Below are positions 39,201-53,363 of a stretch of DNA of 64,000 nt, piece after piece. Both the position numbers and the translations under genes were made by a program. Source of the stretch: Enoplosus armatus (taxonomy: Eukaryota; Chordata; Actinopteri; Centrarchiformes; Enoplosidae). Below the pieces are notes generated by a model. That model worked only from the letters and a program-made list of their open reading frames with translations. It searched no databases and had not been told where the DNA came from. The stretch is from assembly GCF_043641665.1 (NCBI RefSeq), contig NC_092194.1, positions 19,767,798-19,831,797 on the forward strand, given 5' to 3'. How positions within the stretch are numbered: position 1 is the stretch's first letter; each line of letters opens with the position of its first letter.

Positions 39201-40667
39201 GAAGAAGCCACGGGAAAGGCAACGTGAGACTGTGAAAACAGTGATGTAAACAAGCTGTAGGAACAAAGGGAAGAGACATCTGCGTGTCAGGAACTTACTT
39301 TTGACTGTGCCTTTCACTGCATCGACCACAAACGCGATGGAAATGAACAGAGCGATGACCTCCTCTGTCGACCTGCAAAAACACACAAACATGTCACAGA
39401 AGTGACAGTCAAGGCTGCTGTAGTACAGTGCAAAAAGAAACAAGGTGTTACAAAACTGTTGCTATGATATAAAAACAAAAACTAATCTTAATGGAAAAAT
39501 AATTTCAAAGTATTGGTGAAAACAAAAATTAATCTTAGCAAATAACAAAAACACATAAACAGATCATATAAGTCAAAATGAATAAGTCAAATTATGAGTA
39601 AAAATCTAAATTCATTTAAGATACGATCAGAATATAAACCTGATATATTTGCTCATTTTCTTCATAGAGTTTGGTTGAGACAGGGCAGAGAGTCCTTCTA
39701 TATAATATATGTTGTTTTTGGCTAAAAAGGGAAGCACGAGGAAAGATCTAAAACTCTGGACGTGTGCGAGCAGGGAGGGGAGCTTTCTTTAAAAACTGCT
39801 TGTTGTACAAAAGAGACAGACGTCTCTGTTGAGTGCCGGTGATTTTGCTGCAGACGCTGGCGTGACCACCCAATTTAAAACATTTCTCTGTTTGACGGAG
39901 AAGGAAGCACACCAGCAGATGAAAGAAAATGTAAGAATTGCCACAATACATTTGGATTTTTACTGAAATAAAAACAACTAAAAGTGAGTTCAATTTAAAA
40001 GTGTGAGTGCATGAGGAATACCTTTTGAAGAGCTTCATGAGCAGGCTGACGTTGAAGATCCCTCCCAGGATGAGGAAGAGGCAGTTCCACAAACCGATGC
40101 AGGCGTAGAAAGCTGGGAAGTCCAGGTTGTAGTCGTCACAGATTCCTCGGATCACTGCACACAGAAAAATGAGCACAGATCATAAAACATCTGAGACACG
40201 ACTCGACCTTATTATCCATGTGCTCCAACAACATCAGGATACTTCAGGAGGAGTCGAACTTGTCTTTGAAGCAGCGGTGAACGTTGAACACTAACTTCAC
40301 CTTGGTTGTAACTGTAGCGCCGAACGTTGAGCTAATCTGTGTAGTTTTACAACGTAGAAACATGAGGAAGAAATGCCTCATTTCTTTCACGTTATATCAA
40401 AATTCAGCCAGTTGTGTTGAGAAACTGTGTGTGACGAGCAAACAAAGAAACCAACAGAAAGAGACTGATCAATGTTGATTTAATCAATAAAATAAGAAAC
40501 AAACTAGGTTAATAAGGAACAGTATTGATCATCTTTTTGTTACTCTGTAAATACAGATGCTTTAAAAGAAAAGAAATAACAGAAAATACAATTTCTGCTG
40601 CTGCTATTAGTGAAAAACTGAGGAAGAACTTTATTACAGATTTCTACATCAGCTATGGCGGAGATTG

Positions 40668-40716
<49 letters not shown>

Positions 40717-43700
40717 TTCATTCAAACATAAAAAGGACAAAAGAATTGCAACGGGTTTGTTAAAACCATAACAATTTGGTTGTAATCTTGAGCAGATTTG
40801 AGCGCAGATGAGTTACGACTCCACAAACAAGCCATTGTTCTGTTCAGACAGGCTGCTGAAAATGTAGTATAATTATCCCCATGAGTATGTGCTTAGCACA
40901 GTCGTAACCCATTTACTTCAAAGATCATCACACCACAAATCCAACAAACAGCTTTGGTATTAAAACTACATCTTGGCATCGAGGTCGCTGCTTTTCCTCA
41001 TCACTGCCCGATTCGGCAGCTTCCAGACGTCAAGATTGTTTAAATTCCAACCGACAAAACACCGCTGCTGGGTGAAAACCATCGAACAGTTTATGTGCTG
41101 TTGCCTCTCTGAACTGAATGTAAAGTTTGTGTTTGTTTATGCGATGAGCGAGTTTCATTGCGTAACATCAGCTTTCTTCGTTCCTGAAAAACGAAAAGTT
41201 TTTGGAAAGAAAATGTGCTTTTTGCTCGACTGCACCGGGAACATTTGGGGCATATGTGTGAACAAACAGCTCCATTACTCCGACCGTGGTGTTTGCTGGT
41301 AAAAGAGAGAGCAGATGAGGACGCAAGAGTTTCTAGCTGTTGTTCTACACGGTTGGGTGCCTCCTTCTCCTGATTTTTGACGTAATCTTCTTAGCACTCC
41401 ACCCACCCCCAGCCTCCTTTTCAAAACGGCCATCGGCATAAACTGTGAAAAGTGTGAGTGTATTTTGGCTGAGCTGAGGTGAACGAAGGAGGGGAAGCCT
41501 ACCGCTGATGAAGATGGCGAGGGGGGCTGTGGTTAGAGGGATGACCAGAGGAGAGCCGGCGAACAACGAGTAGATGACCCCGCCGATGCTTTGGCCGATG
41601 ATGGTCTTCCGAACATCTGGACAGAGAGGACACACACAGAGACAACTCAGGTGGAAGTACTGATGTGGACTAACTAATGAGCACGAATGTCCGCTAGGTT
41701 CTTCTGCAGAGCTGAACAGAAGCTGAAGTAAATTTCCAATTAATTTTAAAATTAATTAAAACAGGGAATGTTAATATGATGCAAAAACACTTTCATTTTG
41801 CACCCATTTTAAAGCTCCACGAATCAACATTTTTATAAATGACATGACTACTTGCACCGTGAATGCAGTCACTCGGCTCTACGGAGCTTTTTTTAAGTCT
41901 CTTTTAGCTTTTTCTTGACTTGCGTCCTCAGAGCAGAGACTTCTGGATGTTCCAAGGTCGAGGCTGAAAAACTGAAAGCGATAATGCCTCCCCCCCCCCC
42001 GACTCTGGAACGTCCTTCCACCAATCTCAGAAATGCCAAATCAGAAGCATCTTAAAACCCATTTGTTTGTTTAAAGCTTTTATTTTGTGGATTATTTCTT
42101 GCCCTTTCTTCTTCCTGTAAAGCATTTTGTACATTCTCTTTTGAAAAGCGCTGTACAAATAAACCTTATACAGTACACTGCATATATATGTGATTATCTG
42201 ATGAAAACAGTGGGACATCTGGAGGCTAAAGAGGCAGATATTTCTCTCAGCAGTTGGTGGAGACCAATCCAGAGCTAAAAGCAGTGTGAATGCTGGACTC
42301 AGGCCAGTCTAATTTCAGCTTCGTTCTTAAATAAATAATGTCATATCCTTGGAAAGAGAATTAATGACATTACTCATAATGCGGTATTAGTAGTTTATCC
42401 CCTGTACCACACTGTGTACACCCCCAGGTACACTGGTGCGCTTTAATCTGTTATTTCTGAGTCTCTGATAAAAATAATAGGCCAAACTCTTAACGTGAAG
42501 ACAGGGATAATAAACAGGACGTTTAAAGTGTTCACATGTCTACACTGAAGCACGCGCTCATACCTATCTCGCCACGCGTGCTCTCGTCGTTGAGGGAGCC
42601 GAAAGCGATGGCGGGCAGGAGGATGGCAATGTAGAGGAAGATGGCTGTAGTCATGTACTTCAGCAGGGTTTTATTACTGCCAACTATACCTGAGGGGAGA
42701 CCAACACAAACACATGAGCCATATTCACCTCATAATGGAGCGGAGGAGGCTCAACACTTTAATTTCAAAACGACAAAAACATTAACAGAGTTCATTATTC
42801 AGTGCCTCCACAATATGGAACATCCAGTGCGTACAGTGAAACTATTCAACACGGGCTCACTCTACCTACTGCCCTTTTTAAAATACGAGTCATTTGTTTC
42901 GGTTTCGTGCCATCCATCATTTTGTAAGAGCAGTTATCGCTTAAATCCAAATGATGGATAACTCATTTTTGGAATAATACACTTTAATTGGGCTCTAATG
43001 CGATCACAATGGTTTTGGTCCTGTGACCTTCATGAGATGATCATTATCTGATGACACTCACGAGACGGAAATATCTTGATTTGGTTACAGCCCGATGAAT
43101 TTTGTTTTTGTGTGGATATTATGAAATTAGAAAGGACTGAAAGAGAGCATCTGGAAAGGAAGAAAACCAGGTCAATTCATCCAGTTTGATTAAGTAGTTC
43201 TCATCTTTTTAAAACACAAACTCTATGAATCATTTCCTTAATGGCAGCTAAAACATTCAGAAGTATTTATTGTTCTCTTTTTAAAACCACCAAATTGTAA
43301 AGGTCACGTAGCATCTGTACAGTTGAGTGGGATTTGTTGATAGACTGATTTGATGAGCCTGTTGAGATTGCAGCGGGAACGTACACGGCCACGTCCTTGT
43401 CCGATGACTTGGGACATTGCGATAATATTGGACGTACGGGAACATATGGGAGCAGCGAGACAACTGAGACAGTCATTTAGGCAGAGGAGACAACCCTAGA
43501 TGTGACACAGATGCAGCACAGATGTATCTGAGGCAAAAGGTGACAGACAAATGAGGAGCTGCCAGAGGCACCCCGGTGTGGCATAATAAGGAAGATGATT
43601 CACTTTCACTACAAGTCCAGGTCCAGCCTACCATCTGTGAAGTCAGAGGGGTAGAAAGGCAGCCTGCGGCAAAAGTCCTCATAAATCCCCCGGCCGGCTT

Positions 43701-45907
43701 TGAAGAAATCTTTACACTGTGGACAGAAGGGAAAAGGTTAGATACTCAACAAGGACACAGAGTAACAGCAGCAGCAGACATGCCAGAGAGCGCCATCTAC
43801 AGGCAGGGAACGTAAAAACCGCACATTTGACACTTGTGCCACCTGCAGCCCTGAAGTGCCACAACTGAAGTTTCTTTCATATTATAGCTGCTAGATTTTA
43901 CGGTTTAAACCTGATGAATGTAAGAATTTAGTTGACTGGAGTATATTCTGCTGAATACTGGAGAAAGTACAGAGTTCACGCTGAAGGTTTATTTAATGCA
44001 GAGAACAACATGTTCAGTATGTATGTATCTAAATTCTGTCTTTGTCTGAATATTTGAACAGTAACCTTGAACTTTAAATCATTCACACGTTAAATTATTT
44101 TACACAAAGAGCAATAAATTACACATTAAATCACAACATCTTTTTGTTTTCCAGGCACAAGCTGAATTGTACTGTATCTACAATAAAAAAAAAACACCAA
44201 TGGCACCAAAGGACTCATTACCTGCTGGTGTTGCAAGTGTTTAAAATGGGAGAAGCTTTGACTTTCTTTGCCTGTTGGTGGCACCGTCAACGTGTCTACA
44301 TATGCAGATCCAAACTGCTGCTGCTAACAATGCAGCCGGCTAACTCACCTAAACCCATACACACAGTTTGTTTTCCCTTATTCACGTATAATGTTTACAT
44401 TTTGCTCTTTGGCATCGAATGCAGGCCCGTCTTATCTACGGTGACCTCCCAAAAAATGCAACGGCACAAAAAGCCCGAGGCTGTATCCAACTCATACATT
44501 TTCTCTCATCCTGCTCTCTGCTGTGGACAACGACACAGTTAGATTAAAAATTGCCCATTTGATGATTCAGCTAAGACGCTGGTGATTCCACATGGGTTTC
44601 TCTGAAAGCTGATTTGAATCATCAGATTTAACGAGATCGTCCTGGAAAAAGCTTCAATTGCGTAATCCAAAACAAAAGTAAGCAGATCAGCGGGACCACA
44701 TTTACATGTACATTTAATAAAGATCCCTGTGTTCCCAGAATGATCAAGGATGACAAGAGAGATGACAGCAACAGCGAGGGATAGAAGATTTGGAGTATTT
44801 TTAGAGAAGTCATGGGGAGGACGGTGAGGAGCCATGTGAGGCAAAAGGAGACATGAAGTGCTTCTTAAAAAGATGAGCTTTCAGGTTACAGAAGATTGGG
44901 CACAAATGTGAAGTCCTGACTGAGCTTATTAAGTAAATTATCCAATTACCAAATGTTTCATTTTCTTGTTGAACATAGCATTACATAATTAAATGGAACG
45001 GGTGACGAGGGTGTGTGTGTGTGTGTGTGGGGGGGGGGTGAGTAAGAAAAGCCCCAGGGAAAATCATTCCTGCTTCATTTGTCATCTAAAAAAGTTTTGA
45101 CGTTTTTTGGCAGAACAAAGCAATTTTATACAACGTAAACAACCTGAAAACAAAAAACATTTCTTTTTCCCTCTCGGAGCTGACGGGGGCTACTTTTATG
45201 AAGCCACGCACGCTTGTTCAACAAGGACTGTTCATCCATTAATCCCTATACATCATGGAATCATTTATTATTACAAGGGAGCCCGAGTGTGTACTCTGTG
45301 TGTGTGTGTGTGTGTGTGGCCTGATCACCAGCTTTTGGCTCAGGTTCGATAAACAAAAGTCTCCGAGAGGAATTACTGTCCACCTGTTTGCCATTCGTTG
45401 TGAGCGGTCGATAGAGCGAGGCAAGGGGAAGGAAAAACATAAAAACACAACAACGATTTGGCCTCGTTTTCTAAGTACAGGAAAGTGGTGTGTTCTTGCG
45501 GGTGGTCCGATGTCAATTTCGGGTGTGGAAGGAGGTGGAGAAGGCGGGTGGTCGTTCCTTTTCTGTTCTTCTTTTTTTTTACTCATTTCATCATTTTCTG
45601 TTTCCTCTTGATTTCACCTGGCCTCCCCCCCCCCCCCCCCCCCCCTCTACCATCACTTCTCTCTCTCTCCCCTTTCTCTCCATCTGTCTTTCTCCATATA
45701 TCCCTCTTTCACTGAGTGGCACTGAGCCTTTCAAGCCCTGGGATAAACACCTAACAAAACCCTCCACTATAAAAAATAAAATAAAAAACACAAGGGGAAA
45801 TGTCTGGGAGCCCTGGCCTGTCAACCGCAACATTAGGAGGAGATGTTGGTCCGTGGCATTGAGCAGAGCCCCTCTGGAGGTGTGTGTGTGTGTGTGTGTG
45901 TCTGTTA

Positions 45908-45947
<40 letters not shown>

Positions 45948-48900
45948 ACATGCACGTGTAGCTAAGGGGTGGGGAGCTCTGACAGGACTGTGAGAGATGT
46001 AAGGTCATTTACCCACTGAGGAGGCCTGGCAGGAGTTGATGCTGATTGATTAGGTGGAGAGAAAAGATGGAAGAGTCAAGCCAGTCGAGTGAGGAGGAGG
46101 AGGAGGAGGAGGAGGGGGGAGGAAGAGGAGGAGATGCGGGGTTGGAAGGGGAGATGGAAATGGAAGAGAACGCAACAAAAAAAATGGTTGAAATGTGTAA
46201 ATGAATGTGCATAGTATGATTTCTCTACAGAGCCCCGCACAGAAATGAGATGACGAAAAGTAATTGAAAGGTGAGGGAGGAAGGTAGGACGAGAAAGTAC
46301 CTCTGACATGTAGAGGAAAATTACTGAGTGCTGACCAATCACAGGCCTCATCTCAGGGCACTGGGAATGACTCATAATGCCACCACATGAATACATGCTG
46401 CTTCAAAATGTGTGCAAATGTGCCTAATCGCTCAGCACTGAGAGGTTGTACACACTGGATATGCTGCTCACACACACACACATATAAATGCTGCTGCCCA
46501 CCTTGAGGGGTTTGTGACTGCGGGGGTCGGTCTCCTCCTTCCCCAGAGCGGTGGGCTGCTGGTTGGTTGCCGTCAGCTGGTGCCTCTGGAAAACCAACGC
46601 CTCCTTAAACTCCTCCTGCGTCTTGGTCTCCAGCAGCTTCTGCCTGAAGGAGATGTCAGAGAAGAGGGTGGCGAACGTCCTGCCCAGCTCCATCGCTGTC
46701 TTGGTGCTTTTCTGTGGAAGAAGCATTACAATAATGAAAGAAAGCTGCATTAAACCAGTGGTGAACTGGTTAGTAAACAGTGTGTTTGTGTCCAGCTGTG
46801 TCAGCTCAGTTTTTGGTCTCCACCATCTCCCGAGGGAAACATCTGGCTGTTTAGCTGCTAAATGTCCCACTTTCTTCACTTTCTTCACCGGCAAACCGCT
46901 AACTCTCTAAAACACTGTGTGCCACTTTCCCGGCACCAAACACAGACAGAGCTTCTTCAGAAATGACAGAAAACAGCTGCGGGGTCAGAAAACCAAAACA
47001 ATAAGCTGAAAGATGCAAAGCTCTGTAGAGCTGGGGGGGGGGGGGGGGGGGGGCTGCAGAGCCAAGTGCCACTGCGATTGACTTCTTTCACATTACACAG
47101 TCATTTCATCCATTGTTAATGTAGACATGTTGAATTACTGCAGGTTCAACTTGGAAACTGACGTGTATAAATATTACAATTTCAAAATGTTTACACATAT
47201 TTTCAGATTGATTTTGTTGAAGTAGAGTTGGGTGATATGTTGACACTGTAATGTATACCAAGAGGCAATAGAGATTTGTCTCCTGTCAAAATTAAATAAA
47301 ATTAACTGATAAAATATGTCAGGTATTCAATTCAGTGGATTCTCATGTGGTCAGTTTATGTGAAGAAAACTGTATTATATCATGATATTGTGATATAAAA
47401 GCAGTCACGACCGAAATGTCTGTCTTTTTCAAAGTGCACTAAAAACCTCATGTTTTGCTGATAAAAATCTGATCTTGACATTAAGGGTCGGCACATTTAA
47501 ACATTACTGCTCCAAAGTGTGGGTTAGGTAGGTGGCAGGTTTGGAACTCGGTGTTTTGCGGGGCTTTTGTCAATAATACCACATCTGTTACAAATAATGC
47601 TGTCACAAGTCACAGAGTGATGGTAATAATGTCCTGGCAGGCTCTGAGACAGCGTGGTGCCAGGGAAGCCTTGTTTGCCAGGTGGTGATGATACCAACAT
47701 AGCCGGGCTCAGCGCGTACAGCAGCAGCTGCAGCAAACAGAATAACTAAAGCATTTAAGCTTTTCCACAGTGGTTACTGAATTTCAACCAGAGCTGAAAG
47801 AGCCGACAGAATGGATCTTGATTAATCTGCGTGAAGGCACAGGATACCCCACCTTCAGTCACACCGCAGGCTTCAGCCTTATAGGAAGAAGCCATCAAAC
47901 ATCTGACTCATCAGCATCAAACACTCGACCTCTCGTGTGCAGCTACAGTCAGCTGGGATTTGGACCCAGAGTCGCACTAAAAAAAACAAGACTCGTTAGA
48001 CTCTGTGAGACTGTGCGCTTCGAGGTAAATGCTAACTCGCTGATGTGGACAAATTAAAATGTTGACCTGATGATGTCGCTAGATGAAAAGTCATCAATGT
48101 GACTACAATTAAAAAATGTTGATGTCATGGTGGCACAAAGGCCCTGGGTCTCCTTTGGAATCAATTATAACTCTGTGGAGTTAACTAAAGCTGCCATCCT
48201 CCATACAGCAGGAAGCTACGCACATTTCACAGCCACTTTTCAGTAGTATTTCAAAAGACAGATTTTCATTGTGGGATTCATTTAAGGTCATTAGTTTGAC
48301 GAAGCAGGCCGACGGATGAAAACGCGGCTGTAGAAAAGTGAGTGATAATGTGCCATCGACATCAAAGACTGAGGGCAGCTCGTCTAAGAGCTGGAGGAGG
48401 TTCTGTGAGGTTCAACGGGACGTGAATGTGCTGATAGGCGCTTTCAGGTATGTGTTTAACTGAGAGATTTTTGAAGAAAGGTCAGGTCTGTTGGGCACAT
48501 TCATGCTGGGTAAAGAAAAGGAGGAGGGAGGGGGGGGAAGCCACAAACGCTGTAAAGCCCTCTATATGGTGGGTGATGGAAATGGTCCACCCTTACACGT
48601 GCTAGATTACATACATTTGCCAACCAAAGGAATTTCTATTATCATTATCATCATACCCCTTCAAAGATCTTTTTCTCGCACAAGCAGCCACCATCAAGGA
48701 TAATTGAGACACAACAGTGCTTTATGTTTATTTGGGGCTTAGATTAATGTCTCTGAGCATGCCATTAGTGGTTGTGATTGCTGCCTAGAAGACTGGCAAA
48801 GAGGGCGCTGGAAGCATCGAGGAGAGGCACGAACACAAAGGGAGGGATCACGAGAAAAAGAGAGGCAGAAACCAAACAAACAAACAAACAGAAAACATGA

Positions 48901-50599
48901 TGCAGTCAGCTGAGGCATCGCTGATTGCCAGGGTCACTCCAACCCCCCCGGTGGTTCCACAGTTTGATGGTGGGTTGGTGAACACGGTGCGCTTGGGGGG
49001 GGGGGGAGGGATGCCACGCTAAAAGTAGTAAGTAGCAGAAAGGGGGATGAGGATTGGAGTGGGTTTCCATCGGGAGTCAGGCAACAATCAGAGTGATATG
49101 TGTCCGTGCATGTATGTGTGTGTATCCAGGTGTGCGTTGAAAGCTCAGGACGAGGCAGTGGAGGACAGGAGGGTTGAGTGGTTTGACGGGAAGTACAAAG
49201 AGTTCATGTTTTGATGGGAGGGAAGGGTATTATAGGATATGTGGCACTCTCCATCGGCTGCAGCGAGCTCTTCAGAGCCGAAGAAAACAGCAATCCTGCA
49301 CACGGCAGCGACCCGAAAAGGTTCAGCCAACAGGACACTCGTGCCCACGCAAGATACTGAGAGGCCCTTGGAATGAATTCAGTTCAACAGACATTTGGCA
49401 GCATGGCAGCAATATTTAGTGAATTAAAATATAAAATGCAAGAAAAATTGGTAGTAAATGGCCTTAAAATGAAAATCAACCCTTAGAAATGTGTTACAGG
49501 ACATTTCCCTTAAAGCCGGCCAACCTCTAAGTTAGAGGTGGAGATTCAAAAGAAATTAGAGAGGAAATCATATTTCCATATATATGATAATATTTTAATA
49601 CTACCATTCGCAGCCCAAACGTCATGTGCTCTAACTGTTTATTCTTATTACTATAATCACCGTGGCACATAATCAGTAGCTCATTTGTGTTTTTTTTCAT
49701 CCCATTTGTCTTTTTACTTGAAATTACAGAAAACATTTTCTTGTTGTTGTCATCGTCACAACGGGATCTTGTGATCGGAGTCGTGTTGCAGCTTAAACCA
49801 ATCTGGACATTTTGGGGTAAAAATATGCCAAAGCAGAAAATGGTGATCCTCATTCCTTCTATGCTTTCACCCTGAACTGAGCTTGCTTTTAAAGAAACTC
49901 AAGCTTAATTGGACTCATGACAGAGAGAAGAGAAGTTAACTGTTGAACTGAATATACATTTCTTTTTAAACAGAGTAGCTGAAAGCAGATCTATTACTTG
50001 TGCTATAGCAGCGAGATTCTTACGTTGATCATATGGTGAGTTGGACTTTTAGTTTTAGGCATAGATGAGTGATAAAAAAAAAGCAAAATGGCTGACAGTG
50101 GAAATGAAAGAATCTCTTCCCAGCACATTATCAGGGAATAACTAAGAAATTAATAAATTAATGAGGAGGAATGTTTTTATATAAAGAATAGAAGAAAACA
50201 TAAATGAATGAATGAAATATGAACAAATGTGACAAACAGGTGGGTCTACAAATCTCTCAGTGATCCACCAAAGTCAGGTAAATCCCACTCCCCCCTCCCC
50301 TCCCTCTGGGGGCGGCAGTTACCATTTTGAGAGGGGCCAGTATCAGGATGACATAGCGGACCTCGCAGCAGTTCTCCCCCCAGTTCTGCGGCCTCTCCAG
50401 GCGGGAGATGCACACGTGACGCCTCTGGAGATGCTTCACGTTGCAGCTGGAGCAGAGAGGGAGAAAGAGGAGGTTTCATAAATGTCAACGCCTCACCTCA
50501 CCGGCAGCGCCCTTCATTTCCATAGATTAACCTCTCTCTCTCTGCAGCAACAGGTGGACACTATTCAAATGTGCTGAGCCGGCGTTCACTCGCACACAA

Positions 50600-50639
<40 letters not shown>

Positions 50640-51458
50640 GAATGCATGAGGCAATGAGACACTCACACACAAATTGCTGTAGTTCTATCAGTTGGATTAA
50701 AGTGCATTTTATACAAGATTCAAATATTACATTTCGAAAAACACGACGTACCACGTTTGGTTTATTAGACCCGCAAATTAAAACCATGTATCTCCAAATT
50801 TGGTGATTTTGAATTTCTTATGTAAACTGAAGGATTAAGTGTCGCTTTATGGGTTGAGAAAATTCTTCTACTAAATCAACAAGTCCTCCAAATTAATCAG
50901 CAAAACAGGTGGAATGACAGGAAATATTTTCTGATCTGTCGTCAGCAGGAGGAAATCATCCGTCTGAGCCGTCCAAAGCTGTTTCCAAATCACTGTGGAG
51001 AATTAAATCTGTTTCATGATGTGACGACGCCACGGTTCAGCTTTGGTTCGGTGCAGGGAAACATCGAGGTTTGGGTTCAAATGAGAGCTCAATTAATTAC
51101 AATAATAAATATGTGGTTATGGTTAAAAACTGGGGAACAAACGTCTTCCACATTGACCTCCTCCATCAACGACACCACCCGACCTGATGTGGTGATGCTC
51201 TCTCATGTTATGCATTTATGATTGTTGTTGTTATTTGCCTCGCCTTTATGTTAAGTGTGTTAATGCATTGATTGTTTACTGCATAAACTGTACAAACCCA
51301 AAAATATTCAATTTACAATGATATAAAAGAGTTATATCAAATTTAATTCTCACATTTGAGAAGCTACAAGGGTTTTTCTTCATTTTGCTCGATAAATAAT
51401 AACAACAAATAATCAATTAACAAAATAGATTTTTTGTTGTTGTTGATGAACTCTAAAC

Positions 51459-51507
<49 letters not shown>

Positions 51508-53321
51508 TGCGGCTTACAGGATGCAGAGCCAGGACTGCTGGTACTGGATCCCGGTGGCGGTGGCTGTCACCCCCTGGATGGTCTCTGACAGCAGGTGGAC
51601 TGCGGGAGAGAGGTCAGAGGTCAAACACAAGTTAGCTGAGATCGACCTCAAGTCCAGTTCAATCTTCACATGGTTTTATTTTCTGCTACGCAGTGTTGGA
51701 CTCTTCTTCTTCTCCGTGTGGGGCTTAATAACACCAGCAATGCATCCACTGCAGCTGACTGGAACTAAAATGTACGTTACGTGTTCATTACCACGTTTAT
51801 AAGCGTCTCTAATGTTTAAATCTAAAATATTTATGTATCTAAAAATAAAACCTGGCTCTGACTTCGTTATCTGGCCTAATGGTGTCAGCCAACTGCCTAA
51901 AATGTTCAATAGAAATCTAGAGCCTTATCTGCTGTGCCAAGCCTCTCAATATGATGTCTACATCAGAAGTGTCTAACAAGCTCGCCTTCTGCTTTAGACC
52001 GATGATGCCGGTCTGCAATGTGTGCAAACAACCCCGCCACGACAGGCTAATGACGATGTCCGTCCAACCCCAGAAAACACCAACGCTCGTGTTTGCAGAT
52101 TATAAAAAAAACCCAAAACACATTTCATTATGCTGCCATGTTTGCACAGTACAGTGCAAATCATTAAACATGGGGCACAACTAGGGGCACAGCTGAAAGT
52201 GTCTCGTTGCTTCTTAATAAGAGGAATCTCCCTTCCGACTTCTCACGCTGAGAGTGATGAATAATAGTGTTGTGGGGGATATTCTCCAGCAGCCCCGACT
52301 ATCCCCAAACCCCTAAAGAAGATCCTGCGTGCTTTGGCTTGTAACGTCCTCTTCGACTCATCTGCACTGAGCAAATTGCAGGGTGGAAATATTATGTATC
52401 GTAAGCAGCAGGGACGATCATTTCCATATCATTCTGATTTTCCCTGCCAGCGGTTTCTCCCTGTTCTTTCTGTCTGTCTTTGTCTTTCTCTCCATCACTC
52501 TCCCTTTCTCTCTCTCTCTGCCATGCCGTCTCATCAATAAAGTATCCTCCATTCATGCCAGAAAATGATGGGCGTCACCATGACAACAGTATCACAGTGC
52601 TCAAGGAGTGAGAGAGCCAGGAAGGGAGAATGAGTGTGTGTGTGTGTGGGGGGGGGGGCAGACAAGAGAAACAGAAAAATAAGAGAGAGAGAGAGAGAGA
52701 GAGAGCATGTAGATAAAGAGTAAGAGGGGAAGAAAGGATGAAAAGAAGCCTGCAGAGAAAGAGACTGACAAGGAGGGAAAAAAAGCCGGCACGTGGGGTG
52801 GAAGAGAGTGAAGGAGGCGGGAGGAAAAAGAGAAACAAGGGAGACACGGAGGGAGAAAAATAAAATACGAGAGAGAGACAGACAGGAAGAGAGAGCTGGA
52901 AGGAGGAGACATGCAGAGAGAGAGAGGATGAAACTGAGAGGAAGGAAAAAATGAAGCAAGAGAAACAGGGGCAAAGAAGGACCAAGGGAATGAAAAAAAC
53001 AACAACACAAAGAACGTGACAAACAAGAAGGAAAATGAGAGTGAGACAAGATGAAAATAAGAGCGAGAGGGAATGAAGGGACAGGGACGTGAAGGAGATG
53101 GACTGGGATTCAATTCAATTAATAGCAGTAAGCCTGACAGCCATGTAATAATCAAAAAACATCCAATTTCTCATTGACGTCAGGGAGGAGAAGAGGGGAG
53201 AGACGGAAGGAGAGAGAGAGAGAGAGAGATGCAAACAGAACAAAAGAAAGATTAAAAGATAAAGGGGAGGAAGAGACAGATGTTACAGGAGAGCAAAACG
53301 AAGAGAGAAAGAGAGGTAGGC

Positions 53322-53363
<42 letters not shown>

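Noticed and set aside
46424..46894. 156-codon frame around the slc4a11 exon 46502-46711
   Set aside because: Only the 70 codons between the splice sites match SLC4A11. The upstream part is a dispersed repeat and the downstream part is intron.
52534..53155. Overlapping 136-184-codon frames on the minus strand, rich in Ser/Leu/Phe
   Set aside because: Three frames are open at once because the tract is pyrimidine-rich on that strand and so poor in stop codons. Composition explains them.
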